Assembly (NCBI RefSeq): GCF_001704415.2
Contig: NC_030826.1
Location: 59,725,362 to 59,789,361 of the forward strand
From: Capra hircus
Taxonomy: Eukaryota > Chordata > Mammalia > Artiodactyla > Bovidae
Direction: 5' to 3'
DNA length: 64,000 nucleotides
Shown: piece after piece, positions 55,279 to 64,000 of the stretch
Position numbering within the stretch: position 1 is the stretch's first letter
Layout: each line of letters starts with the position of its first letter
The notes under the pieces: model-generated
Told to the model about the DNA's origin: nothing
The model's database searches: none
What the model saw: only the letters and a program-made list of their open reading frames with translations
Position numbers and translations under genes: made by a program

Positions 55279-55423
55279 GAAGTGAAGTGAACTCGCTCAG
55301 TCATGTCCGACTCTTTGCAACCCCATGGACTGTAGCCTACCAGGCTCCTCCCTCCAAGGGATTCTCCCTCCATGGGATTTTCCAGGCAAGAGGGCTGGAG
55401 TGGGTTGCCATTGCCTCCTCCAG
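55279..55423 (-). mobile_element. Bov-tA SINE, 5' truncated, with internal duplication
   Basis: Duplications atgtaatatgt (55268-55278) and atgtgatatgt (55424-55434) match 10 of 11. A ~20-bp segment (gggattctccctccatggga region, 55358-55380) is tandemly repeated inside. Confidence 0.93.
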
Positions 55424-55434
55424 ATGTGATATGT

Positions 55435-56750
55435 AGGGGTCTACATTTTCACTGACGACAATAGAGCTGAAGCTAAGAAAGGGAAAATCCCGGCTCAGAC
55501 AGACCATGATGAGGGGCGGCGTCTAGGTTGTACAAGTGACCCCACCCCTCCCAGAGTCAACTCTGAGTGGCAGCCCATGAAACTCCTGTTCTTCATTACA
55601 TAGCTCCATACTAGAATCCCGGGTCTCTGCTTACTAACAGACAAAGGGTAGCAACCTTGCTTGGAGCTAGAGGGAAACCTCTACCCAGAGAGGAACTCAG
55701 CGTTCTGACTCTTGCCCGGCATGGTGGGAGGGGACCACTGCTTCTGCCTGATGGCTTTGTCACACAGGTCTTCAGGAAGAGACAGCCATCGTCGTTGCAA
55801 GCTGGAAACACTTTACACTCAGATGATGGTCAAGAGAAGCTTTCCAACAGATATGCCCTTACGTACCCCTCAAAATCAGGGTTCTTTTTCCATCTCACAA
55901 AGATGCTTTGTAAGCAAGAGAAAGAAATAAGCAACCTGCCTTTTCAAGTTGAATAAGCAAAAGTCTGAAATACAGAACTGGTAAAACAAAATCACAGATG
56001 GTGCAGGACACACGTTACGACAAAATTCCCGCTCACAAACCCTGGCCCATCGATCACTGCAAACCCTCCACAGATTATAGGGTACGCGCGTCAATGCCAG
56101 CATTTGGAAAAAGTCTAACAAGACTTATTTTGAAGAATTCAAAGATGAGAAAAGAACACACATTAAAGATCAGAGGTAAAACAAAAGAACACTGTATGCA
56201 TAAATGAAATTGAGTATGTTATTAACACTGGCAGAGGCTGGCTAAATTCATCTCAACTAACCGTCTCAATCCTATTCTACAGATTCTCAGATTTTCTATT
56301 AAAATAGCAATGTGCCTTCAATATCATATTCATACTTTCAGATGCCCCTCTTAAAAAAAAAAAAAAAAAAAACTGTTACTAAACAGTCATTCCAGATGAA
56401 TGGAAACTAAAATTTTTGTGGTGAGCACACTGCTTTCAGAAGCAGAAATATCAGTGTTGTGCACAGGAAGCTGAGATAATATTAGAAGCCAGTGTTATCT
56501 TGATAAAAAAATAAATTAAAAATAAAAATGGATTGTAGATTAACTAAGACCGCTTTCACCAGACAAAAACCCATTTTGCTCAGCAGCTCAGCTGTTATCA
56601 AGATCTGTCCCATGTTTATATTAATAACTTTCCCTGGCTTTGCCCAGCTCCCCTGTGCTTGGTCTGCCTTCCTTGTGACAAATCCTATGTTTCTATATGC
56701 TTCTTTTGGTTGAGTAGTAGTCTACACCTCAGACAAATAATTTGGCATTC
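55435..56750. other. Long unique stretch
   Basis: No repeat family is recognised. Poly-A occupies ~56352-56372 and an A-rich (AAAAT)-like run lies at ~56503-56526. Several frames (55657-55956, 55998-56207) have no recognisable product. Confidence 0.4.
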
Positions 56751-57795
56751 TGATTGAGGCAGGAGGCAGATGCCCCCGGCATCCCCACCCCACGCTCCCG
56801 CCCCAGAGTAAGCAATTGGAGATGCATTCCCTATTGCCCGAAACGCCAAGACAGGAATAGCAGGACAATTAAGGGAGGAGGCTGGACCCTACTCAGACCG
56901 TGTATCTGTCTTTCCCAAAGCCAGGAGCCTTCCCAACCACACTCATTCAGTCAGTCAGTCGCTCAGTGTCGGACTCTTTGTGACCCCATGAATCGCAGCA
57001 CGCCAGGCCTCCCTGTCCATCACCAACTCCCAGAGTTCACTTAGACTCACGTCCATCGAGTCCATGATGCCATCCAGCCATCTCATCCTCGGTCGTCCCC
57101 TTCTCCTCCTGCCCCCGAATCCCTCCCAGCATCAGAGTCTTTTCCAATGAGTCAGCTCTTCGCATGAGGTGGCCAAAGTACTGGAGTTTCAGCTTTAGCA
57201 TCATTCCTTCCAAAGAAATCCCAGGGCTGATCTCCTTCAGAATGGACTGGTTGGATCTCCTTGCAGTCCAAGGGACTCTCAAGAGTCTTCTCCAACACCA
57301 CAGTTCAAAAGCATCAATTCTTCGCTGCTCAGCTTTCTTCACAGTCCAGCTCTCACATCCATACGTGACCACAGGAAAACTTCCCAACCACACATGCACA
57401 GAAAACGCTCTTGCAGGCCAAAGGGGAGCAATGTCAAGGGATGCTCTACCCAGATGCCTTTGTGGTAGGATCCATCTTGGCTAAGAGATGTGTGCACACA
57501 CATGGGAGGATCTTGATATGCACCAAATATGGATTGTGAACCAGTCAAATCAGAATAATTGGCCAAAGGAGACCAGGAAGACGTGCCTCACAAAAGTAAT
57601 TCAAACTCTACCAAGAGGACACAACTCGGCTTCTCTCTCCCTGAGCCCACCCGTGCGTCCATTCACATGTGCTGTGCTTTTTCCTCTTAATAAATACTTC
57701 ACTTCTTTCACTCTTTTTATTTTTGTGGGAATTATTTTCCTGCAAGGCCAAAGGGCCAAGGCCCTTGTCAGTAGCCACTGGTTTAGTGGCTAGGA
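56751..57795 (+). mobile_element. Probable solo LTR of a ruminant endogenous retrovirus, split by BovB
   Basis: The left part (tgaggcaggaggcagatgcc, tattgcccgaaacgccaaga) and right part (ttgcaggccaaaggggagca, ttcctcttaataaatacttc with a polyadenylation signal at ~57688) read as one ~590-bp LTR interrupted at 56943-57379. I recognise the pattern as a bovine-type ERV LTR from memory only. No proviral coding sequence adjoins it. Confidence 0.55.
56943..57379 (-). mobile_element. BovB LINE, 437-bp copy nested in an LTR
   Basis: Perfect 14-bp duplications cttcccaaccacac lie at 56929-56942 and 57380-57393. The reversed 3' tail is (CAGT)n (cattcagtcagtcagtcgct). On the minus strand 57037-57399 gives about 114 residues of the reverse-transcriptase C-terminus, intact through YGCESWTVKKAEQRRIDAFE, so the copy is fairly young but lacks its catalytic core. 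Confidence 0.96.
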
Positions 57796-57815
57796 TCTGG
57801 TCACCTGCTGGGAAA

Positions 57816-58030
57816 TGCTGACTCACTGGAAAAGGCCCTGATGCTGGGAAAGATTGAGGGCAGGAGGAGAAGAGGGCAACAGAGGATGAGATGGTTCGAT
57901 GGCATCACCTACTCAATGGACATGAGTTTGAGCAAGCTCCAAGAGACACTGAAGGACAGGGAGGCCTAGCATGCTGCAGTTCATAGGGTCCCAAACAGTC
58001 AGACACCACTTTGTGACTTAACAGCAACAG
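57816..58030 (+). mobile_element. BovB LINE, 5' truncated
   Basis: Starts actcactggaaaaggccctga, passes ggatgagatggttcgatggc, and ends cacttcactttg-like decay (accactttgtgacttaacag). Opposite orientation to the BovB at 56943-57379. Confidence 0.9.
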
Positions 58031-58304
58031 AAAGAGACTATAAGAGGGCTGGATTAGATACTGAGCTGCAGCTCCGCCCTGTAACTCTTCTCAGAAGCCA
58101 GGCCTTAGGGCTTTCAAAGGTCAAAGAGGTCAAAGGGCTAAACTGCTGATACTGCCGCTATCTAACCAAGAACAATGACTTGAAAGATGAAGTAATAGAT
58201 AAAAGTGCTGTTTCCGTACAACCATGATGTACAAAGTGACAGACGCCTTGCTTATTGTCTTAGCTGCCCAAGACACAGCCTTTCTACTGTATGGGGTCCA
58301 CTGC

Positions 58305-58501
58305 GGTTGCTGTTTACTCAGTCCTGAACGGCGGTTTTGCAATTCCGTGGACTGTAGCCTGCCAGGCTCTTCTGTCCATGGAATTTCCCAGGCAACAATA
58401 CTGGAGTGGCTTGCCATTTCCCTCTCCAGGGAATCTCCCTGACCCAAGGATCAAACCCGCATCTCCTGCATTGGCAGGCAGGTTCTTTGAACATTGAGCA
58501 A
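58305..58501 (-). mobile_element. Bov-tA SINE
   Basis: The reversed 3' end is degraded (tgctgtttactcagtcctga), the core is normal (tggactgtagcctgccaggc), and the head is shortened (ggcaggttctttgaacattg). Confidence 0.9.
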
Positions 58502-59090
58502 CTTTTTTTTAAATCAGTCAAACCAGTTTTGAATGTATAGATGCACTGTCTTATTTTATTAAATAGAAGAACTTTAAACACAGTCCGGATTTTAGTTCTT
58601 AGAATTTGAGATGACCAGAGGATATAAAACCTAAAAGTCAAGCCACAAACGCTACAGTAATTAGAAGGCAGATATCACCTGCCTGAGTAGGACAGCATCT
58701 TTTGCAAGTCAGAAAGAAAGTAACAGATTTCTCGGACGAGGAACACTGATATACCGGTCACATCAGTTCTTAGGATCTGTCTCTGGACTGGGGTGAGTAA
58801 GAAGATTGAATGTGATGGTTCTGTTTTAGATTGAAAATCTTCGACTCCTAGAAAATATCACTTTCTCTTTTATGTAGCATCTTTACAGGCAAAATAAGAT
58901 GTTAAGAGGTTAATTTTTTTATTTCAGTCAATAGACTCAGAGTTCAGGGAGTTTGTGTTTGCTACCAGATTAGATAGCATAGTCATCACGACGACTTCTG
59001 TAGGGTGTCAGATAGAGTATTCATGACAGAGCACAGGTGGCTCAGGAAAAGAGTTGCTACCTTCAAGTCTGTTTGTTACATAAATAGATA
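58502..59090. other. Unique stretch, no feature recognised
   Basis: Nothing recognised. Confidence 0.4.
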
Positions 59091-59101
59091 CATCCTTACG
59101 T

Positions 59102-59315
59102 GGCCTTCCCTAGAGGCTCAGACTGTAAAGAATCTGCCTGCAATGCAGGACACCCGGGTTTGATCCCTGGGTTGGGAAGATCCCCTGGAGAAGGAAACGG
59201 CAACCCGCTCCAGTATTCTCGCCTAAAGAATCCCATGGACAGAGAAGCCTGGTGGGCTACAATCCATGGGGTCGCAAGGAGCCAGATACAAATGAGCAAC
59301 TAACACTTTCACCTG
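59102..59315 (+). mobile_element. Bov-tA SINE, full length
   Basis: Duplications catccttacg (59091-59100) and catccctaca (59316-59325) match 8 of 10. Head (ggccttccctagaggctcag), B box (gggtttgatccctgg) and 3' end (gatacaaatgagcaactaac) are in order. Confidence 0.94.
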
Positions 59316-59325
59316 CATCCCTACA

Positions 59326-59829
59326 TAACATCTCAGAAGTCACGAGAGTCATGCTGGGGTGCCCAGAACACCACCAGCATCCTAGGAGGTGTGATTCAGA
59401 TGAAGGATGATCCAGCAAGACCGAGGGACCCCCTGGTTAACCTTCGGTGGGTATTCCAACCTCCTCTGACCCTTCTTGGCATCTCTATATTAAGGTGAAT
59501 AGAAGCATGCACAGGGTTTTCCCCTCTAGGAGAGCACAGTTTGGAAAAGTCTGAGTTAGAAACTGCTACTTTTGTGCAACTGAGTTAGAAATTTCACCCG
59601 CTTTACGTTTTCATAGACCTTTTCGTTTCTAGGAAGGGGGAGCTGGATTTCTGTGCTACGTTTCCAGTCTGAGAGAGAATCAGGAAGTAGAATTGAATAT
59701 GAAACAAGGGTGAAATAGAAAGAGTGGGACAAGCAAAACAGAACTTCTGAGCCTTGATAGAGCATCTTCCAGGGCAGTAGGCAGATGGCTTGAGAAATTG
59801 CTGATTTTATGTGATCTCAGGAACTCAAG
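59326..59829. other. Unique stretch, no feature recognised
   Basis: Nothing recognised. Confidence 0.4.
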
Positions 59830-60011
59830 GGCTTCCCTGGAGGATCCTGCAATGCAGGAGACACAGGTTTGATCCCTGGGTCAGGAAGGTCCCCTGGAAA
59901 AGGGAATGGCAACCCATTCCAGTATTTTTGCCTGAAAATCCAATGGACAGAGGAGCCTGGTGGGTTAAAATCCATGGGGTCTCGAAGAGTTGGTTACGTC
60001 TGAGCACACAG
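59830..60011 (+). mobile_element. Bov-tA SINE with deletion in the head
   Basis: The head jumps from gggcttccctggagga directly to tcctgcaatgcaggagacac, losing the A-box region (~20 bp). The rest is typical. Confidence 0.92.
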
Positions 60012-60129
60012 GGGAATGTGATATCTGTCTTAAAATACAAATATTAAAAAACTATGATACCCATAAAATATGTAACACCAAGCCTCAGGTTCTTTGTGTC
60101 CCATCACAGAAAGACTTCAGTGAGATAAA

Positions 60130-60500
60130 ATGATAGGTAAGGGGTGGATTTATTCAGAATTTAATGCACTCCACGCGCAAGATGTGGACAATATCAGAAG
60201 GTGAGAGGCCCCAAAATACGGTGTGGTCAATCTTTCCAGGCTGGGTAATTTCATAGGCTAATGAGTGGGAGGATTATTCCAGCTGTTTTGGGAAATGGGT
60301 AGACATTCCCAGGAGTTGGACCACTGTCCACTTTTTGATTTTTATGGTTGGCCTCAGAGCTGCCGTGGCGCCTGTGGGTGTGCTGTTTAACTGATGCGTT
60401 ACAGTGAGCGTACACTGAGGCTCAAGGTCTAGTGGAATTCACCCACCATCTTGGACCTATTTGATTCTAACAGGCCTATGTGTTGTCCTTGGGCTCTGTT
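60130..60500 (-). mobile_element. Possible LTR-type repeat, tentative
   Basis: Phrases such as gctgggtaatttcataggct, aatgagtgggaggattattc and gctcaaggtctagtggaatt feel repetitive from other ruminant sequence, and the layout suits an antisense LTR. I cannot assign a family. Confidence 0.3.
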
Positions 60501-60644
60501 ATTTCACAAAGGCTGTGTCCTGCCCCCTTCCCTCCTATTTCAGATGGTAACAGTCGTGCCACCCTGATGGGAAATGTTAATAATGGGGGAGGTGTCGCAT
60601 GTATGGGAAATTTCTGCACCTTCCTAGTTAGTCCTTACAGCTTG

Positions 60645-60841
60645 TGTTTGCTCAGTCATGCCCAAGTCTTTGCCGCTCCATAAACTGTAGCCCACCAGAC
60701 TCTTCTGTCCACGGGATTTCCCAGGCAAGTTAACTGGAGTGGGTTGCCATTTCCTCCTCCGGGGCCCTTCCTGAAGCAGGGATTGAACCCACAGCTCTTG
60801 CACTGCAGGTGCGTTCCTTATCACTGTGCTACCTGGGAACC
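60645..60841 (-). mobile_element. Bov-tA SINE, diverged
   Basis: Reversed 3' end (tgtttgctcagtcatgccca), core (tggagtgggttgccatttcc), B box (gggattgaaccc) and head (gctacctgggaacc). Confidence 0.9.
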
Positions 60842-61002
60842 TACCTCTCAATTTTGCTGTAAACTTAAAACTGCTCGAGAAAAAAAAAAAGAAATACAAT
60901 GATGCTTCTAGTGGAGCAAATGGAGCTCCTTTTAATGGAGCTGATGATGAAATGTTCATACGAAATAGACAGAAAATTCTTAAGAAATTCTTACTACTGT
61001 AG

Positions 61003-61128
61003 TGCGTGCTCAGGTGCTTCAGTCAGGTCTGGCTCTTTGCGACCCCGTGGACCATAGCCTGCCAGACTCTGCTGTCCATAGAGTTTTCCAGGCAAAGATA
61101 CTGGACTGGGTTATCATTTCCTTCTCCC
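61003..61128 (-). mobile_element. Bov-tA SINE, 5' truncated
   Basis: Reversed 3' end (gtgctcaggtgcttcagtca) through the core to ggttatcatttccttctccca; the B box and head are absent. Confidence 0.9.
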
Positions 61129-62375
61129 ACAGCTAGAAAAACATACAAGCCTTTTTACTTTCATCTTTCACAAATAAAATAATGCGAGGAAGACGTGTAT
61201 TAGGTGAAGTATACACACTCTAAGGAAAGATTTTTGACTTTTGGAGCTTGCCCTCAAACTGGGCAACACATAAGCTCTTCAGTTGCTACAACAGCTATCC
61301 TGACAGCAAGCAAGAGTTTGCATCCCAGTAAAATTTCTCTCTTCCACCTCCCAGTATATAACTTAAGCTCCCAGGAAAACATTTCTCATAAAACTCTGCT
61401 TTCTTCTTTGATGTTTTAACTTTTGGCTGGGAAGAATCAGGAAATGTTCCTAACCTTGCTGGGGAGAATACACCCATAATAGCCAAACCTTCCTTGCTCA
61501 GAGACCCAGATAAGCCATTGAAAAGGGAGCCTGAAAGTTCTCCACCTGAAGAGGACAACTCTCAAGAAAGATATTCTTCAAATGGAGTTTTCACCAGTCT
61601 ATTGCACCTTCCATTTCCTTAGGATATAATTTCCTCCAGGTCAGCATGAAGTTAGGAAGGACACGTTGCCACCCAAAACTGAGAGTGTGTGTTTCTATAG
61701 CATCTGTTTTTGACAGTGTATATAAATAAGCAGCGTCTCCACCCCAGTAGAGGGCAAAGAAAGATACATATCTTTTTATGAGTTGGCTTTCTGAAAATGC
61801 AACTGCAAGAAAGAATGTGGGGGTGGAGCCCAATATAAGCACAACGTCAGAATGAAAAAGAACCACCTACAAAAATCTTTCTTGAAAAAGCATCCATTCC
61901 TGAAGAAGATGCCTCTTGTGTGGGTTCGCGCACACAGATTTACTCGCTACCCAGACTGACTTTTTCTCCCAAGGGCTTCTTTAAGAGAGAAACTTTAAAC
62001 CTGGAGGTGAAAAAAAAAAAAAGGCAAATTATGATTCTTAGAGATCTGTTGCCATTCTAAATATTTAACAGAAGCTGAGTGTGGCGGAGACACGCAGTTC
62101 CATCCCCAAGAGCTGCTTCTTGGATCCAGTGGTTTGGAGAGTGGTTTGAGTCTAACATTCAGAAGCAGAGGAAACAGATCTCTAAGCAGCTCAGCTGTTA
62201 AGAAACGCATCAGCCAGACATTCTGTGCTTTAACTTAGGTCAGCGTTGAGGCAGGCTGAGACCCAGGACCCTTCGCTGTGGCACTCCCAGCTGGACAGAC
62301 ACCTTGAGAAACAAAATACGAAGGAACTATGAGGAACTTCAGACAACTGTGCACACGCGGTCGGGGCAGGTGCTG
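61129..62375. other. Long unique stretch
   Basis: No repeat is recognised apart from poly-A at ~62010-62021. Frames 61295-61558 and 61591-61866 (both minus) have no identifiable domain. Confidence 0.4.
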
Positions 62376-62502
62376 AGCGCGCTTGGTCGCTCAGGCGCGT
62401 CTGACCCTGCGCCCCCGAAGACTGCAGCCTGCCAAGCTCCTCTGTCCATGGAAATTTCCAGGCAAGAATACTGGAGTGGGCTGCCATTCCCTACTCCCAG
62501 AT
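62376..62502 (-). mobile_element. Bov-tA SINE, 5' truncated
   Basis: Reversed 3' end with CpGs retained (ttggtcgctcaggcgcgtct) through aagaatactggagtgggctg; stops before the B box. Confidence 0.9.
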
Positions 62503-62514
62503 TCTGAATAAGGA

Positions 62515-62835
62515 GATACCAAAAGGCCCAAAAGACCAACCGCCACTTAGCTAGAGCTGGGAACAAAAGCAGGGTACTATACATGACCCACCAATGGGCT
62601 AGGCAAACCACCTAAGCTGTCCCTCTGGCCAGACTCATGACCCTCGCTTACCCTCACCCTATATAAGGAAGAAGCTCACCTCCACCCTCCTCAGGGAACA
62701 AGCAGGGAAACCTGTCACTTGTCCTCCATCCCTCCTGCTGCAGCAGGGGCCCCAGGAAAGCTTTCCCTGGATTTTGTTGTCCAGCCTCTGATCAATTTCC
62801 ATTGATTGGCATCAGCCAAGAACCCTGGTCAGTAT
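62515..62835 (+). mobile_element. Probable solo LTR of an endogenous retrovirus
   Basis: The features run in LTR order: a promoter-like ccctatataaggaagaag (TATA box at ~62660), a C-rich leader, cagcaggggccccaggaaagc where a polyadenylation signal would be expected but is mutated, and ttgttgtccagcctctgatc near the 3' end. No retroviral coding sequence follows. Confidence 0.5.
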
Positions 62836-63060
62836 CAACATCTTGAGATAGAATCCATGTTTTTCTTCATATACATGTATGGTTTATTTATTATATAGAC
62901 ACATACATGTGCCCGTGATTATGCGTGACTGGAAATAGTTTTAAGGCAGTAGATGGCAAACCAGACGGGGTATTTTTTCACTTGCTGACTCCCTGGCATG
63001 CTGCAGGATGAGAATCCCTGGGCCCCTGGCATTAAATATTAGAATTATCGTCCAGCCACA

Positions 63061-63200
63061 GTGGTTGGATGGCATCACCAGCTCAAGGGATATGAGTTTG
63101 AGCAAGTTCCAGGAGATGGTGAAGGACAAGGAAGCCTGGAGTGCTGCGGTCCGTGAAGTCTCAAAGAGTCAGACACAACTGAGCAACTGAACAACAACCA
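63061..63200 (+). mobile_element. BovB 3'-end fragment
   Basis: ggttggatggcatcaccagc through gagtcagacacaactgagca with an (AAC)n-type tail (ctgaacaacaacc). Confidence 0.9.
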
Positions 63201-63800
63201 GTTGTAGTAAAATCCCAAAACACCCCCATACATCCCCAAAAACACGCCAGAGAGAGCTGCTGCCCTGGACGGGAATTAACTTCATGAGCAGGCTCATAGG
63301 CAAGACAAGAATTCTTCCCCGCTCTTGAGGTCTGGGTAACTTGAGACCAGCGTCCTGGGATTCAGCTGGCTCCTCTGCCAAGGGCCTTTTGCAGGGAGCT
63401 CCTCCCACCATCTGAGCTGAGCTTGGCAAGGAGACTTCTTCCAACTTCCCCACTTGGAAGGTTTGGTTTCTGCAGTACTGCCCTCTCTGATATGCTGACA
63501 TTGGAAAGTGAATGGAAGTAAATGCAGGAAGTCAGATGGGGGAAAATCAACTTTGGATTCTGCTCACACTGTAAAGAATAAACACACGCTATACCCTCCA
63601 TCTACATAGATGACCCTTCGTGTTCAGGTCCTTTTAAGTTTAACATATTATTTCAAACATTTTAAAAATGTTAGGTCTTACTTTCTCTGCTTGATAGTGT
63701 TCGAATACCTCTGTTTTTTTAAAGGGGTTCCAAAGTACTTTGGGAAAGACAGACACAGAAAATACTATTACACTAGGGTCTTGTCTAAAAACAGAGAAAT
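63201..63800. other. Unique stretch, no feature recognised
   Basis: Nothing recognised. Confidence 0.4.
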
Positions 63801-63895
63801 CAGACCCTTACAATGTACCAGACACCACGTAGTAGGTACTTTATAAATAGTTTTCATTTATATCTTCACATCAAGCATGACAGATACTGCTACTA
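63801..63895 (-). mobile_element. MIR relic
   Basis: Reversed MIR text: ccagacaccacgtagtaggt, then ttcatttatatcttcacatc and ctactactattttatacaca, in the expected order. Confidence 0.6.
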
Positions 63896-63915
63896 CTATT
63901 TTATACACAAGAAAG

Positions 63916-64000
63916 GGCTTCCCTTGTGGCTCACTAGTAAAGAATTTGCCTGCAAAGCAGGATACTTGGGTTTGGTCCCAAGTTCTGGAAGATTCCCCTG
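63916..64000 (+). mobile_element. Bov-tA SINE, cut by the window end
   Basis: The first ~85 bp of the element: head (ggcttcccttgtggctcact), a B-box-like gggtttggtccc, and aagattcccctg at the last base. Confidence 0.92.

Overview
The window is nuclear DNA of a ruminant, almost certainly a bovid (cattle, buffalo, sheep or goat; the sequence does not separate them). The evidence is the repeat content: dozens of tRNA-Glu-headed Bov-tA/Bov-A2 SINEs, many 5'-truncated BovB (RTE) LINE copies, artiodactyl CHR-type SINEs, L1 3' ends of the ruminant type, and short mariner deletion derivatives. No protein-coding exon, tRNA, rRNA or CRISPR locus can be supported. The open frames present are short or fall inside repeats; the longest recognisable one is the decayed C-terminal part of a BovB reverse transcriptase (3188-3751, minus). 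I read the window as an intergenic or deep intronic segment.

Layout. 1-12.4 kb: SINEs, BovB and L1 pieces in unique DNA, a CpG-rich unique segment (4385-4830), an L1 insertion with perfect target-site duplications and a SINE inside it (3781-4283), and a MaLR-type LTR split by BovB (8892-9712). 12.4-25 kb: old L1 in antisense, long quiet unique stretches (15.1-18.1 and 18.2-19.8 kb), a mariner remnant split by a SINE (20189-20439), a MER5A relic and a 686-bp BovB with 13-bp duplications. 25-38 kb: further old LINE, SINE and MIR relics, a 56-bp perfect alternating purine-pyrimidine tract (29861-29916) and a dimeric Bov-A2. 38.4-40.2 kb: the most distinctive object, a 44-bp-unit minisatellite of 42 units with an internal 176-bp higher-order repeat. 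40.2-64 kb: more nested repeats, two SINEs abutting head to head as an inverted repeat (42407-42830), a recent ~97-bp tandem duplication (47738-47933), hAT relics, MIRs and several LTR-like segments, one split by BovB (56751-57795).

No genes act together here. The window records mobile-element layering: MIR, L2, MER and MaLR relics are oldest, CHR SINEs, L1 and mariner are intermediate, and BovB with its parasite SINEs came last. Family names come from my memory of consensus sequences, not from a database search. Element ends are exact only where target-site duplications are quoted; elsewhere allow about 10-30 bases.
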